Positions 1-9,514 of a DNA stretch of 32,074 nt are shown piece after piece. The position numbers and the translations under genes were made by a program. Positions within the stretch are counted from its first letter, which is position 1, and the number at the start of each line of letters is the position of its first letter. This DNA is from Myxococcales bacterium (GTDB lineage Bacteria; Myxococcota_A; Polyangia; Polyangiales; Polyangiaceae): assembly GCA_013297655.1 (NCBI GenBank), contig JAAFHV010000092.1:1-32074 (forward strand). The letters run 5' to 3'. The notes below the pieces were generated by a model. That model was not told the origin of the DNA and ran no database searches. It saw only the letters and a list, made by a program, of their open reading frames with translations.

Positions 1-610
1 TCTCTGCTGCGGCGCGAAGGAGCACCTCGAGCACCGGCTCCGCGCGGAGCGTGCTCGGCAACGTCGGCACCGAGATGCGCGCGTCGGACAGCACGCGGAC
101 CGCCCCACCGAGGGCCACGATCGGCCCGTCCGCGGTGAGCCCGAGCAACGTGCCTCGCTGCGCGACCTCGGCGTTCTTGGTCGGATCCCAAACGTACGCC
201 GTGACCTCCTTTCCGATCGACGGCTCGAGCAATCGCTCTTTCGTGATGGGCTGCGTGTACGGCCGAAGCTCCACCGTCTCGAGCGTGGTCTGCGCGCCGC
301 TCGATCGCACCGAGACGTTGCCCGCTTCGACGTCGCTCGGCACGCCCGCCACCGTCACGCGGGAGAGGCCGGCGGGGAGCTTTACGTTGCGTACGTCACG
401 GACCGCACACGCCTCGCTCTCGGGCCCGATCAGCACTTCGAGCTCACCGCGGTTCTTGTCTTGGGAGGGCGCGGCCGCGGCGACACGCTCGACCTTCACC
501 TCGCTCTGGGTGCCCTCTCCCTTCACCGCCACCGGAGCAGGCGGAGGCGCACACGCCGTGACGAGGAGCACGAGGGTCAACGACCGAGACCACGAAGGAG
601 CGAACCGCAT
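1..610 (-). CDS. DUF4139-family lipoprotein, N-terminal part (3' end outside window)
   Basis: About 203 residues are visible; the frame runs off the window edge, so the C-terminus is missing. The start at 610 gives a short basic N-terminus, a hydrophobic stretch and a lipobox LVTAC with the lipidated Cys at residue 20, followed by a Pro/Ala-rich linker, so the product should be exported and lipid-anchored. The following part contains LPAGLSRVTVAGVPSDVEAG and later LLEPSIGKEV and GTLLGLTADGPIV. These resemble the N-terminal half of DUF4139 proteins (strand-rich, function unknown). A small 5-bp inverted repeat (cttcg/cgaag) lies just before the start. It lies 91 bp downstream of the secreted lipoprotein gene at 702-2090 on the same strand, and an AT-richer patch in that gap could hold its own promoter. 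The family call rests on recalled pattern only. Confidence 0.7.
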   Translation of the reverse strand, partial: MRFAPSWSRSLTLVLLVTACAPPPAPVAVKGEGTQSEVKVERVAAAAPSQDKNRGELEVLIGPESEACAVRDVRNVKLPAGLSRVTVAGVPSDVEAGNVSVRSSGAQTTLETVELRPYTQPITKERLLEPSIGKEVTAYVWDPTKNAEVAQRGTLLGLTADGPIVALGGAVRVLSDARISVPTLPSTLRAEPVLEVLLRAAAE

Positions 611-701
611 GTTCCATCTTCGTCGATCGAAGGGCAAGTGTGACCGGCCGCGTTGCGTTCGGAAATCTACTCTAATTTCGACATCTTACGAGCAGCGCGC
701 C

Positions 702-2090
702 TTAGGGAGCGGGGTAACTCGCGAGGTTCGCGGCGAAGACGGCGCGCGATCCGACGCCCTCCGAGAGCCCCCACACGAGGCCGCGAGTAGGCTCGATCAT
801 GAGGTCCTCCGGGGTGTCGATCGTGCTCGACGTGGCGCTACGATTGCCCTTCACGCGGAACATCGCGCCCGCGCCGCCCGCGGGTGCGCTCGACGAGAAG
901 AGGAACGTTCCGTTGCGCGAGGCTCCGCCCTGCACTTGGCGCTCGCCCATGTAGAACGCTTCGCTCGGGTACGTGGTGCGACCGGCGAGGAGATCCGTCG
1001 TCGGATCGAGCGGCCAGCGGTAAACCCGACCCGCGAGCGGGCCGGAGCAGGCGGTGGTGCTGCAGTACTCACCGGAGACGAGCGAGATCGGGGTCGTGGA
1101 ACGATCGAGCGAGACCCACGAAAAAAGCGGCGCGCACGCCGAGCTATCCGCGTACGTGCCGATCTGCGGGACGACGTACTTGTAGCGACCCGCGCGGCAG
1201 GTGGTGGCGTCGCAGCCGACCGAGTCGACGTCGACCGCGACGCGAAGAATGCGGCTCATGTCGAACACGCGGAAACCGGTGCCGGTGTCGGCCACGTAGA
1301 GACGAGAGCCGATCCAAACGATGCCCCCGGCGTGGATGTTCACCTGACGATACGAGGGCGCGGCGGCGCTGCCGGTGGGCTCCACGAGGAGCGCGAAGCG
1401 GTAGCGTGGCGAATCGAGGTTGGTCACGTCGGTGAACGCGAGGCGCACGCCCTTTTCGAGGCCGACCGCGTCCTCGTACGAAGCGACGACGAGGATCCGT
1501 TTTCCGCCCACGAGCCCGGTCGGGTCGGCGTCGGCGCTGCCGGTGATCCCTTGCGGGAACCAGTCTGCCGAGCCTACGTCCTCCGTGTTCCAGCGAAACG
1601 CATAAGCAAGGCCGGGAGGGTTGCCAGGCACGCTCGTGATTCGGACCGCGTCGCGGTTCGTGTCGGCGACCACGTCGCTCACGGTCACCTTGGTGGCGAG
1701 CGCCTCGAGGGCCGTAAGGATGGCGCCGTTGCCGCCGAAGCCGGCGCGCTGCGCGATGGGAAACGCGCAGCGATCGATGGTGGTGAGCCCGCGGCCATCG
1801 GCCCCGCCGGGAACCGCGGTGCACACCGAAGCCCGCGTGCTGCAAGGATCGGGTGGCGCTGCGTCCGCGGTGCTCGCGTCGCTCGGCGCGCCGTCGTTCG
1901 CGCTCGCGTCGTCCGGTCGCGGCGCGCTGCCCGTGGTGGTCGTGGTGGGAGACGGCGTGGTCGTCGAGGGCGCGGGCTCGCCGCCATCGGGAGCGCCCCC
2001 CGTCACGGTGGAGGAGCACGCCGCGAACGCCGTGAACGAGCCCGCGACGAGAAGGCAACCGAGCCCGAGGGCGTGACGAGGAGCGCGCAT
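702..2090 (-). CDS. Large secreted lipoprotein, function unknown
   Basis: A 462-residue protein from the ATG at 2090; another in-frame ATG three codons upstream (2099) is possible. A Met further upstream would only add a tail before an otherwise complete signal peptide. The signal peptide ends in AFAAC (Cys 25), a lipobox. It is followed by about 60 residues of Thr/Pro/Ser/Asp/Ala-rich linker, a typical spacer of outer-membrane lipoproteins in myxobacteria. The globular part (about residues 80-462) has many Gly/Ser and aromatic residues and several Cys (for example DPCSTRASVC, VGCDATTCRAG, YCSTTACSG) that could form disulfides outside the cytoplasm. Segments such as GGIVWIGSRLYVADTGTGFRVFD look like beta-propeller blades, which is an inference. 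I do not recognise a named family. Downstream of hrpA on the same strand, 81 bp away. Confidence 0.82.
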   Translation of the reverse strand: MRAPRHALGLGCLLVAGSFTAFAACSSTVTGGAPDGGEPAPSTTTPSPTTTTTGSAPRPDDASANDGAPSDASTADAAPPDPCSTRASVCTAVPGGADGRGLTTIDRCAFPIAQRAGFGGNGAILTALEALATKVTVSDVVADTNRDAVRITSVPGNPPGLAYAFRWNTEDVGSADWFPQGITGSADADPTGLVGGKRILVVASYEDAVGLEKGVRLAFTDVTNLDSPRYRFALLVEPTGSAAAPSYRQVNIHAGGIVWIGSRLYVADTGTGFRVFDMSRILRVAVDVDSVGCDATTCRAGRYKYVVPQIGTYADSSACAPLFSWVSLDRSTTPISLVSGEYCSTTACSGPLAGRVYRWPLDPTTDLLAGRTTYPSEAFYMGERQVQGGASRNGTFLFSSSAPAGGAGAMFRVKGNRSATSSTIDTPEDLMIEPTRGLVWGLSEGVGSRAVFAANLASYPAP

Positions 2091-2171
2091 ACGACCCATC
2101 CAGTTTAGCAGACGCGACGAAGCTCCCAGCCGAATTTCCCTGCAAACCACGGGGTGGTGCGCGCGGAGAGC

Positions 2172-5100
2172 CTACGAGAGCGACGCGAGCGACGCCGTGA
2201 TCTTGGCGAGCGAGACCGGGCGCGCGGTCTTGAGCTCGGGCGCGAACACGAGCACCTTGAGCTCCTCGAGATCCCAGCGCAGCTCCTCGACCAGCGCGCG
2301 ATCCTTCGCGAGATCCTTCTTCACCGCGAAGGCGCGCACGAGCGGCACGAGCGGCGCGAGCTTGTCCGAGTCTTTCCGCGGATCGGCGATCGCACGACCG
2401 AGGCGGAGCCCGCACGCGCGGAGATAACGAGGCAGGTGTTGGAGCGTGGCGAGCGGCATTTCGCCTGGAAATTCCGCAAAAAAGAGGCCCGCGAGGTGCG
2501 CTCGAATGTCGGCGATGGAGAGGGTCGCGCTCGGGTGCTTCGACGCGGAGCGGACCGCGGCGTCGAGCTTGTCGAGCTCGACTCGGGTGGCAGCGAGCGC
2601 GTCTCCGTAAGCACGCGCGACGCCGGCCATCCGCGCGGCCCCACGCGCGAGCACCGCGTCGAACGCAGCGCGGTTTCGAGGAAGCGCGCCGTCGATGTCG
2701 AACGTGTCGGCGAGGATGCGCGCGACGAGACGTGCGCGGAACGCGTCCTCTTGGGTGCGCGAGACAGGCGCGGCGCCCATCGACGCCACGACGAGGGCCT
2801 TCGGGAGCCGAGGTGTGATCGCCGAGAGCGAGGCCTTCTCGGCGATCGCGAAGAGGCGCAAGATCCCGTCACGGCTCGCCTTTTCGGCGGCGTCGAGGGA
2901 CTCGAGGAGCGTGAGATCGACCGACGTGCCGCGGTCGACGATCGCGGGGTAGCTGCGCACGGTGACCTTCCCGACCCGCCGCTCGACGTGATCGGGGAGC
3001 GTGCCGAAGTCCCACGTCGTGACCTTGGTGCGCTCCCACGTGCTCGCGGACGGCACCTCGAGGAAGGCCTCCCGCGCGCGGCCGGCGAAGCGCTCGCGGA
3101 GTGAACGAACGTCGCGTGTCTCGGCGAGCACCTTGCCCGCCTCGTCGACGAGACGGACCCGGAGACGGAGGTACGTCGCGACGGTGTCGACGCGGAAGAG
3201 GCGAGCCGGGATCTCGACGTCTTCCTCGTTCAGGATCGCGTCGACGAGCTTCGGGACGAGCTCGCCCTCGAACGGACGCACCCGCTTCGCGAGCCGCTTC
3301 GCGACGTCGGGGAGGTTGCCGAGCTTGGCGCGTTCGGCGCGAGGCAGCTCGTAGAGGATGGCGAGGATCTTCTCTTCGTGCCAACCCGGGATCGTAAAGT
3401 CGAGGGAGCCGTCCTTGAGCTGCGGGAGGAGAACGAGCGGCAAATCGAGGGTGATCCCGTCGCCCTCGTCGTGCGGCTCGAACAGGTACGCGAGCGCGAC
3501 CTTGGTGCCGAAGAGCACGAGCGAATCGGGAAAGTCGGCCGGCTCGATCTTGGTGTCGCCGACGAGCACGTCGCTCGTGGAGAGCACGAGCGCGTCCGGA
3601 TCACGCGCCTCGGCCGCCTCGCGAAACTTCTCGAACGACCGCGCGTCGACCACGTCGGCCGGCACCCGCGCGTCGAAGAACGCGAGCAGCGCCTCGTCGT
3701 CGGCGAGCATGTCGCTTCGCCGCGCCTTGTCCTTCAGCCGCGCGACCTCGACGAGGAGAGCCTCGTTTTTCGCCTGGTAGCGACCCTTCGAGGTGTACTC
3801 GCCGCGCACGAGCGCGTGGTCGAGGAAGATCGTGCGCGCCTCGGCGGGGGCGACGTTCGTGTAGTCGACGATCCGATCTTTCGCGACGACGAGGCCGAAG
3901 AGGGTGCACTGCTCGTTCACGATCGCCTTGCCCGCGCGCGCGGACCAGCGCGGCTCCGAGTAGCTGCGGCGGATCATGTGCGGACCGGCGGCGAGCAGCC
4001 ACTCGGGCTCGATCTTGGCCACGTTCCGCGCGAAGAGCTGCGAGGTCTGCACGAGCTCGAACGCCATGACCCACGCCGGCGTTTTGCGGCCGAGACCGGA
4101 GCTCGGGTGGATCGCGAATTTGGTCTGCTTCGCGCCGATGTAAATGCGCGCCTCGGGGTTGTACTGGCCAATCTTGGAGAGGAGCCCGGTGAGGAGCGCG
4201 TGGTGGAGCGCGTCGCCAGGGTCGGAGCCTTTTTTGGCCTTCTCCGGGGGGCCGCCTCGTCTTCCGCTCGCGGCCTGGGCGGGGGCCGGCTCGTCCTTCG
4301 GAGCGAGCTTGCCATCGTCGCGACCGCGGCGCTCGCCCTTCACGAGGCCGAGCTCGCGCACGGTGTCCTCGAGCTGACGGTGGATCTCTTTCCATTCGCG
4401 GACGCGCATGAACGAGAGGAACGTGTCGCGGCAGACACGGCGCAGGTTCGACGAGCCCTTCGCTTCGGCCTCGCGCACGAAGTCCCACACCTTGAGGAGG
4501 CTCACGAAATCGGAGGCCTCGTGGCGGAACGGGGCGTGGGCGCGATCCGCCTTCCCCTCCGCCTCACGCGGCCGCTCGCGTACGTCGATCACGTTGAGCG
4601 CGGCGGCGATGACGAGCACCTCGCGAAGGCACCCGAGCTCGTGACCGGCCATGATCATGCGGCCAATCCGCGGGTCGACCGGGAAGCGCGCGAGGCTCGC
4701 GCCGAGGGCCGTGAGCTCCTTCGCGGCATCGAGGGCCCCCAGCTCCTGGAGCACACGGTAGCCCTCCGCGATCGCGCCGCGGTCCGGCGGATCGAGGAAC
4801 GGGAACTCTTCGACCTCGCCGAGGCCGAGCGATTTCATGCGCAAAATGACGCCCGCGAGGCCGGTGCGCCGGATTTCGGGGTCGGTGTAGGCGGGGCGCG
4901 CGTCGTAGCTCTGCTCGTCGTAGAGGCGAACACAAATGCCCTCGCGGACTCGGCCGCAGCGTCCCTTGCGCTGATCGGCGCTCGCCTGCGAGACCCCCTC
5001 GATCTGAAGGCGGGTCACGCCCGAGCGCGGATCGTAGCGAGAGAGGCGCGCGAGCCCAGCGTCGACGACGTAGACCACCCCCGGGAGCGTGATCGACGTC

Positions 5101-5978
5101 TCGGCGACGTTCGTCGCGAGGATGATCTTGCGCCCCACGGAGGGCGCGAACACCCGCGCCTGATCGGCCGCGGTGAGGCGCGCGAAGAGCGGCTGGATCA
5201 CGGCGTGGCGAACGTCGCGCGCGCGAAGGCACGACTCGGTCTCGCGGATCTCACGCTCGCCGGGGAGGAACACGAGCACGTCGCCACGAGGATCGAGGCC
5301 GCACAAATCCGCGACCGCGTCGGCCACGCCCTCGGCGAGATCGATCTCGCTGTCGAGCGGCTCGTAGAGCACCGACACCGGGAACGTGCGCCCCTCCACC
5401 TGAACGATCGGCGCGCCGCCGAAGAACGCCGAGAAGCGCTCGGTGTCGAGCGTGGCGGAGCTCACGACCACCTTGAGGTCGGGCCGCTTCGGGAGGATCT
5501 GGCGCAAATAGCCGAGCAAAAAGTCGATCGTGAGGCTGCGCTCGTGCGCCTCGTCGACCAAGATCGTGTCGTACGCGGTGAGGAGCGGATCGCCCTGGAT
5601 CTCGGCGAGGAGGATGCCGTCCGTCATCACCTTCACGTAGGTGCGAGGAGACGTGCGATCGTCGAAACGAACCTTGTATCCTACATCTTCTCCGAGGGTG
5701 GAGCCGAGCTCCTCCGCGATGCGGGCGGCGACGCTGGTCGCGGCGATGCGGCGCGGCTGGGTGAGGCCGATCCGCTTCTCCAGGCCGCGGCCCATGCCGA
5801 GGGCGATCTTGGGAAGCTGGGTGGTCTTGCCGGAGCCGGTGGCGCCCGCGACGACGACGACCTGGTGCTCGTGGAGGGCGCGCGCGATCTCCGCCACCTT
5901 GGCCGAGATCGGCAGGTGCTCGGGGAACTTGAGGCGATCCTCCGGCGGGTGCTCGCCAGGGACGGGGGGCTCGGTCAT
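2172..5978 (-). CDS. hrpA: ATP-dependent RNA helicase HrpA (DEAH box)
   Basis: A 1268-residue protein, close to the usual HrpA length of about 1300. Helicase motifs are in order: Walker A GATGSGKT (residues 45-52), [12 protein letters not shown] (142-145), [33 protein letters not shown] and [12 protein letters not shown]. They are followed by the helicase-associated region and the long C-terminal DUF3418-type part. HrpA is a cytoplasmic 3'-5' RNA helicase linked to mRNA processing and rescue of stalled ribosomes. The start at 5978 ([10 protein letters not shown]) leaves about 50 residues before Walker A; upstream in-frame Met codons would run into the promoter region shared with the divergent aldo/keto reductase (70 bp between starts). 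A charged low-complexity loop rich in Lys, Gly and Pro sits near residues 560-600. No motif is missing. Confidence 0.95.
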   Translation of the reverse strand: MTEPPVPGEHPPEDRLKFPEHLPISAKVAEIARALHEHQVVVVAGATGSGKTTQLPKIALGMGRGLEKRIGLTQPRRIAATSVAARIAEELGSTLGEDVGYKVRFDDRTSPRTYVKVMTDGILLAEIQGDPLLTAYDTILVDEAHERSLTIDFLLGYLRQILPKRPDLKVVVSSATLDTERFSAFFGGAPIVQVEGRTFPVSVLYEPLDSEIDLAEGVADAVADLCGLDPRGDVLVFLPGEREIRETESCLRARDVRHAVIQPLFARLTAADQARVFAPSVGRKIILATNVAETSITLPGVVYVVDAGLARLSRYDPRSGVTRLQIEGVSQASADQRKGRCGRVREGICVRLYDEQSYDARPAYTDPEIRRTGLAGVILRMKSLGLGEVEEFPFLDPPDRGAIAEGYRVLQELGALDAAKELTALGASLARFPVDPRIGRMIMAGHELGCLREVLVIAAALNVIDVRERPREAEGKADRAHAPFRHEASDFVSLLKVWDFVREAEAKGSSNLRRVCRDTFLSFMRVREWKEIHRQLEDTVRELGLVKGERRGRDDGKLAPKDEPAPAQAASGRRGGPPEKAKKGSDPGDALHHALLTGLLSKIGQYNPEARIYIGAKQTKFAIHPSSGLGRKTPAWVMAFELVQTSQLFARNVAKIEPEWLLAAGPHMIRRSYSEPRWSARAGKAIVNEQCTLFGLVVAKDRIVDYTNVAPAEARTIFLDHALVRGEYTSKGRYQAKNEALLVEVARLKDKARRSDMLADDEALLAFFDARVPADVVDARSFEKFREAAEARDPDALVLSTSDVLVGDTKIEPADFPDSLVLFGTKVALAYLFEPHDEGDGITLDLPLVLLPQLKDGSLDFTIPGWHEEKILAILYELPRAERAKLGNLPDVAKRLAKRVRPFEGELVPKLVDAILNEEDVEIPARLFRVDTVATYLRLRVRLVDEAGKVLAETRDVRSLRERFAGRAREAFLEVPSASTWERTKVTTWDFGTLPDHVERRVGKVTVRSYPAIVDRGTSVDLTLLESLDAAEKASRDGILRLFAIAEKASLSAITPRLPKALVVASMGAAPVSRTQEDAFRARLVARILADTFDIDGALPRNRAAFDAVLARGAARMAGVARAYGDALAATRVELDKLDAAVRSASKHPSATLSIADIRAHLAGLFFAEFPGEMPLATLQHLPRYLRACGLRLGRAIADPRKDSDKLAPLVPLVRAFAVKKDLAKDRALVEELRWDLEELKVLVFAPELKTARPVSLAKITASLASLS

Positions 5979-6048
5979 GGGACGCGAGATAGCAAGGTCC
6001 CAAAAGGTTGTCGCGAATCGCCGCCGCTCGCGACTACGCTCCCGTCCC

Positions 6049-7035
6049 ATGACGACCACGATGGGCTACCGCAGACTCGGAAAATCGGGCGTGAAGGTGA
6101 GCGAGCTGTCGTTCGGCTCCTGGGTCACGTACGGCAAACAGGTCGACGTCGACGCCGCGATCGCGTGCATGAAGACCGCCTACGACGGCGGGGTGAACTT
6201 CTTCGACAACGCGGAGGTGTACTCACGCGGCAAATCGGAGGAGGTCATGGGCGCCGCGCTGAAAAAGCTCGGGTTCCGCCGCGCGAGCTACCTCGTCTCC
6301 ACCAAGTTCTACTGGGGCCTCGAAGAGGGCCCGAACGAGAAGAACACGCTGAACCGCAAGTACCTCGCGCAGGCGATCGACGGCTCCCTCGCGCGCCTCG
6401 GCCTCGACTACGTCGACCTCGTGTTCTGCCATCGGCCGGACAAGGAGACTCCCCTCGAGGAGACCGTGTGGGCGATGCACGACATGGTCGCGTCCGGTAA
6501 GGCGCTCTACTGGGGCACGTCGGAGTGGAGCGCGGAGGACGTGCTCGAGGCCTATCGCATCGCCGACAAGCGGAACCTGCACAAGCCGGTGATGGAGCAG
6601 CCCGAGTACAACCTCTTCGCGCGCAAACGCGTCGAAGTGGAGTACGCGCCGCTCTACGAGGAGCTCGGATTGGGCACGACGACCTGGAGCCCGCTCGCGT
6701 CCGGCGTGCTGACTGGCAAGTACCAAGGTGGCATTCCGATGGACAGCCGCGCCGCGCTGAAGGGATATGGCTGGCTCGAGCCGATGGTCACCGACAAGGC
6801 GAAGCTCGCCGTGGTCGACGCGCTCGCCAAGATCGCCAAAGATCTCGACTGCTCGCTGGCGGAGCTCTCGATCGCGTGGTGCGCGAAGAACCCGCGCGTC
6901 AGCACCGTGATCTTGGGCGCGAGCCGGGTGGAGCAGCTCGAGCAAAACTTGAAGGCGCTCGCCGTCATCCCGAAGCTCACCGCCGACGTGCTCGCGGCGA
7001 TCGATCACGCGAGCAAACGAGGCGATTTGGGCTGA
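6049..7035 (+). CDS. Aldo/keto reductase, Kv-beta-like (AKR6-type)
   Basis: A 328-residue NAD(P)H-dependent oxidoreductase with the family's TIM-barrel signature. It starts [20 protein letters not shown]. The catalytic tetrad is visible as Asp53 and Tyr58 (FFDNAEVYS), Lys86 (STKFYWG) and His128 (FCHRPD). The cofactor-binding C-terminal part reads [15 protein letters not shown]. The order of motifs and the sequence around TKFYWG and MEQPEYNLF are like bacterial relatives of the potassium-channel beta subunit, which reduce aldehydes and ketones. Start: ATG at 6049; a second ATG at 6061 would also leave the fold intact, and neither has a clear Shine-Dalgarno sequence. Transcribed divergently from hrpA. 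The substrate cannot be told from sequence. Length is normal. Confidence 0.93.
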   Translation: MTTTMGYRRLGKSGVKVSELSFGSWVTYGKQVDVDAAIACMKTAYDGGVNFFDNAEVYSRGKSEEVMGAALKKLGFRRASYLVSTKFYWGLEEGPNEKNTLNRKYLAQAIDGSLARLGLDYVDLVFCHRPDKETPLEETVWAMHDMVASGKALYWGTSEWSAEDVLEAYRIADKRNLHKPVMEQPEYNLFARKRVEVEYAPLYEELGLGTTTWSPLASGVLTGKYQGGIPMDSRAALKGYGWLEPMVTDKAKLAVVDALAKIAKDLDCSLAELSIAWCAKNPRVSTVILGASRVEQLEQNLKALAVIPKLTADVLAAIDHASKRGDLG

Positions 7036-7051
7036 CCGCGCTCGCGACAGG

Positions 7052-7097
7052 CTCACCAAAAAGAGACGAGGGCGATGCCGGTCGGCTTCGCCCTCGT
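7052..7097 (-). terminator. Rho-independent-type terminator for the 35-residue protein gene
   Basis: A perfect 10-bp inverted repeat (ACGAGGGCGA at 7066-7075 with TCGCCCTCGT at 7088-7097). Its 12-base centre can itself pair GCC with GGC. Read on the minus strand, the stem is followed by CTCTTTTTGG. This hairpin plus T-run sits about 65 bp beyond the stop of the small gene at 7163-7270. On the plus strand it lies 30 bp after the aldo/keto reductase stop but has no T-run there, so for that gene it would act weakly if at all. Confidence 0.75.
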
Positions 7098-7162
7098 GAA
7101 CGTGAGGAGGATCGCGCCTCCGGAGCTTCGTGAGGCTGGACGAGCCGGGCGGCTGCGCCGGC

Positions 7163-7270
7163 TCACTTGCCTTTCGTGGCCTTCTTTTCCTTCTTTTTGG
7201 CCTGCTTCTCCTTGGTGGAGAGCTTCTCCTTGTTGTTGCTCTTGTTCGGTCTCTCGACTCCCTTGGCCAT
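7163..7270 (-). CDS. Small lysine-rich basic protein (35 aa), function unknown
   Basis: A 35-residue protein beginning MAKGVERPNKSNNKEKLST and ending in a Lys/Glu-rich tail, with 13 Lys, no Cys and no hydrophobic segment. It is supported as a real gene by a strong ribosome-binding site, AAGGAG six bases before the ATG, and by a hairpin terminator downstream. It has its own transcription unit between a convergent gene (aldo/keto reductase) and the methyltransferase gene upstream on the same strand. Short proteins starting MAKG with many Lys and Arg residues are known as unannotated conserved genes in other proteobacteria. The composition suggests nucleic-acid or ribosome contact, or an unstructured charged peptide; this is inference only. 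It is easily missed because of its length. Confidence 0.72.
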   Translation of the reverse strand: MAKGVERPNKSNNKEKLSTKEKQAKKKEKKATKGK

Positions 7271-7282
7271 GACGGTCTCCTT
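7258..7282 (-). promoter_or_regulatory. Shine-Dalgarno site of the 35-aa protein
   Basis: Read on the minus strand, ACCAAGGAGACCGTC precedes the ATG at 7270. AAGGAG with a six-base spacer is close to the ideal ribosome-binding site, and it is stronger than the site in front of most other genes in the window. This decides the start and the reality of the small gene. Confidence 0.75.
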
Positions 7283-7469
7283 GGTGGGTGGGTGAACGAC
7301 GAAGAGAGCTAGTAGAGCACCGAACAGGTTGAATCCCGTCGGTTTTCCGCGCGTTTAGCGGGGCTGCGGGTCGTTGCTCCTCCTAAGATAGAAGACTATC
7401 CGTCGTCGTCGCGCCTACCGCAGCTTGCTAACCGCGTGAAATCCTCGGTCCTTCGACCTGATCGGCGCT

Positions 7470-8423
7470 CTAGCCCTTTTTCCTCGCCACGAAGTAGAGC
7501 TTGTGCGCGAGAAGATCGCGCCGATCTTTGTAGGCCGTGTAGGTGGGGTGCACCTTGGGCAGCGGCGCCGTGTCCGGATCGCAGCCGCGTGGGTAGCGGC
7601 GGTCGACCTCGAGGAGCTCGAAGCCCGCCTCGGTCGCCGCGTCGAGGTACGCGGAGGCGCGGAGGCGGTTCTGATAGAGCATGTCGGCGTTCAGGAGGCC
7701 CCAGGTGCGCTCGTCGAAACGCAAGTAGTGCCAAGAGTCGATCGAGCCGTCCGAGTGGCTGAAATGGTCGCTCATGTCGACCTTGGACACGAAGAGACCG
7801 CCGGGGCGCAAAATGCGCGCGAGCTCGGCAAAAATAGAGCGAATCTCGGGCAATGGCACATGCTCGAGGGTGAGGCTCGATGTCACACAATCGACGTCCC
7901 CCGCGGGCAGCCCGGTGCGCCGCGCGTCTGCCGGGGCGCGGTAGTCGATCCCGAGCTCGCGGAGCGCTCCGTCGACCTCGAACTCGTTCGCGACGAACGA
8001 GGTGGGCAGCCGCGAGAGCTCGAGGCCGGTGGTGTCGAAGTCGTGCGGCGGGCTCGCGACGAACGCGCGGAGCCGCGCGAGGGCGTGGTGAACGAGGTTC
8101 GGTCGCACGAAGCGATTGAGGTCGACCATGGTTTGGCGCCCCACGCCGGCCGCGCGCAAAAAGAGGCCCATTCCGAGGTCCCATCCGGCGCCGAACTCGA
8201 AGAAGTGGGACTTCGCGAGATCGAAGTTGGGTGCATGACGACGGATGGCCTGGAGGTGCTCGACGCCGATCTGGAAGCGCCCGAGCAGCTCGTGGTCCGG
8301 AAACGGGAGCGAGCGCGTGACGTAGCGCTGCATGACGTAGCGCACCTCGGGACCGCCCGGCACGCGGGAGAGCACTTGAGCGACGGCGGCGCGGAAGGCC
8401 CACTTCGGGACGGGAGTGACCAT
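7470..8423 (-). CDS. SAM-dependent methyltransferase (class I), substrate unknown
   Basis: A 317-residue protein from the ATG at 8423, the only reasonable start: the frame stays open far upstream but overlaps the divergent gene there. A Rossmann-fold methyltransferase pattern is visible. The glycine-rich motif is FFEFGAGWDLGMG (about residues 74-86), then VDLNRF, then DCVTSSLTLEHVPLPEI (motif IV region), ELARILRPGGLFVSKVD and a C-terminal part with a Tyr- and basic-rich end. Roughly 70 residues precede motif I, and the distance between motif I and the EHV segment is longer than in small UbiE-type enzymes, so there is an inserted segment. Methyltransferases of this outline often act on small metabolites or glycan and lipid substrates; nothing nearby fixes the substrate. 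It is divergent from another methyltransferase gene, with 111 bp between starts. Confidence 0.85.
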   Translation of the reverse strand: MVTPVPKWAFRAAVAQVLSRVPGGPEVRYVMQRYVTRSLPFPDHELLGRFQIGVEHLQAIRRHAPNFDLAKSHFFEFGAGWDLGMGLFLRAAGVGRQTMVDLNRFVRPNLVHHALARLRAFVASPPHDFDTTGLELSRLPTSFVANEFEVDGALRELGIDYRAPADARRTGLPAGDVDCVTSSLTLEHVPLPEIRSIFAELARILRPGGLFVSKVDMSDHFSHSDGSIDSWHYLRFDERTWGLLNADMLYQNRLRASAYLDAATEAGFELLEVDRRYPRGCDPDTAPLPKVHPTYTAYKDRRDLLAHKLYFVARKKG

Positions 8424-8534
8424 GGTGGGGTCGAGGGTACACGGGTTCGTTTTGGCGTGGGAGCGGCAAACCCCGGCGCCGCTTTCGTCCGGCGGGATCG
8501 CGTGCTCGTGGGGGCTTCCGCTATAGCAACGCCG

Positions 8535-9323
8535 ATGACCACCTCCCTCCCCGCCTACGTGCACGGATCGACGGACGATCGAGAGGTCGCGCGCCTCGTG
8601 CTCCAAGCCTCCTTCGTCGCCGGCTTCGCGCTCACGCACTTCGACGCGCCTCCGGGCTCGCGCGTGCTCGACCTCGGGACGGGGGTGGGCGCGATGGCGG
8701 CCGAGCTCGCGCGGCGATACCCCGGAATCAGCATCACCGGAGTCGACATCTCGGGCGCGCAGCTCGCGCGGGCGCGCGCGCTCCACCCGATAGCCGATTA
8801 CGTAGAGGCCAATGCCGAGAAGCTCCCCTTTTCCGACGGGAGCTTCGATCGCGTCCACGCGTCGTGGGTGCTCGAGCACGTGAGTAGCCCCGTGAGCGTG
8901 CTCGCGGAGGTGAAGCGGGTGCTGGCGCGCGGCGGCGTCGCGCAGCTCACCGAGGTCGACAACGCGACGCTGCGGGTCGATCCGCCGCTGCCGGAGCTCA
9001 CGGATACGTTCGACGCGTTGAACGCGGCCCAGACCGCGGCGGGCGGCGATCCGTTCATCGGCCGGCGCCTCGCGGAGCTCGCGCGGGCGGCGGGATTCCG
9101 TCGCGTCGAGACACGGGAGGTGCTCCTCCTCGGCGACGACGATCACGAGACGATGCGGAGTGCCCTCTACGAGGAGTTCGCCGGCATCTGCGAGAGCCTC
9201 GACGAATCGCTCGCGGGCGAAGCCGTCTCCCGCGCACGCCTCGCCGCGGAACGGATTCGCGGTCGCGCAGCGGGCACGTCGCTGGAATACCGGCCGGTCA
9301 TCCTCCGCGTCTTCGGCGAATAA
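8535..9323 (+). CDS. SAM-dependent methyltransferase, UbiE/type-11-like
   Basis: A 262-residue cytoplasmic enzyme. Motif I is RVLDLGTGVGAMAAELARR (about residues 42-60). It is followed by ITGVDISGAQLARARA (acidic residue binding the ribose of SAM), EANAEKLPFSDGSFDRVHASWVLEHV truncated here to its key parts: the Asn-Ala-Glu-Lys-Leu-Pro turn and the WVLEHV helix, then VLARGGVAQLTEVD. The length and motif spacing match the Methyltransf_11 group. The ATG at 8535 is the first Met that gives a compact N-terminus. It is transcribed divergently from the other methyltransferase, so the 111-bp space between them must hold both promoters. The two enzymes are not close paralogues. Substrate unknown. Confidence 0.88.
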   Translation: MTTSLPAYVHGSTDDREVARLVLQASFVAGFALTHFDAPPGSRVLDLGTGVGAMAAELARRYPGISITGVDISGAQLARARALHPIADYVEANAEKLPFSDGSFDRVHASWVLEHVSSPVSVLAEVKRVLARGGVAQLTEVDNATLRVDPPLPELTDTFDALNAAQTAAGGDPFIGRRLAELARAAGFRRVETREVLLLGDDDHETMRSALYEEFAGICESLDESLAGEAVSRARLAAERIRGRAAGTSLEYRPVILRVFGE

Positions 9324-9514
9324 AGGCACGGCGCGAGAAAGAACGCACTCGAGCGCAGAATCCGGATGCCGTGTGTCGGGCCGGGCCTCGCCGGACTGGT
9401 ACTCTCCGCGCGGACGGGTGGCGTGGCGGAGCGACTTCCCATGGGGAGAATGCGAACGTACTCTCGAGTCGTCCTGGATCCAGATTGCCACTCTCGAGAC
9501 TCCGAATCCCCCCC

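Noticed and set aside
3378-6500. A plus-strand open frame of about 1040 codons opposite hrpA
   Set aside because: It is a mirror of the hrpA codon bias with no recognisable motif, and it runs into the aldo/keto reductase gene in another frame.
7300-7380. A tRNA-like patch (AGCTAGTAGAGCA ... GGTTGAATCCC)
   Set aside because: The D-arm-like and T-arm-like parts are too close and no acceptor or anticodon stem can be formed.
7387-7400. Small inverted repeat GATAGaagaCTATC
   Set aside because: A 5-bp stem without T-run or nearby start. Chance level in 32 kb.
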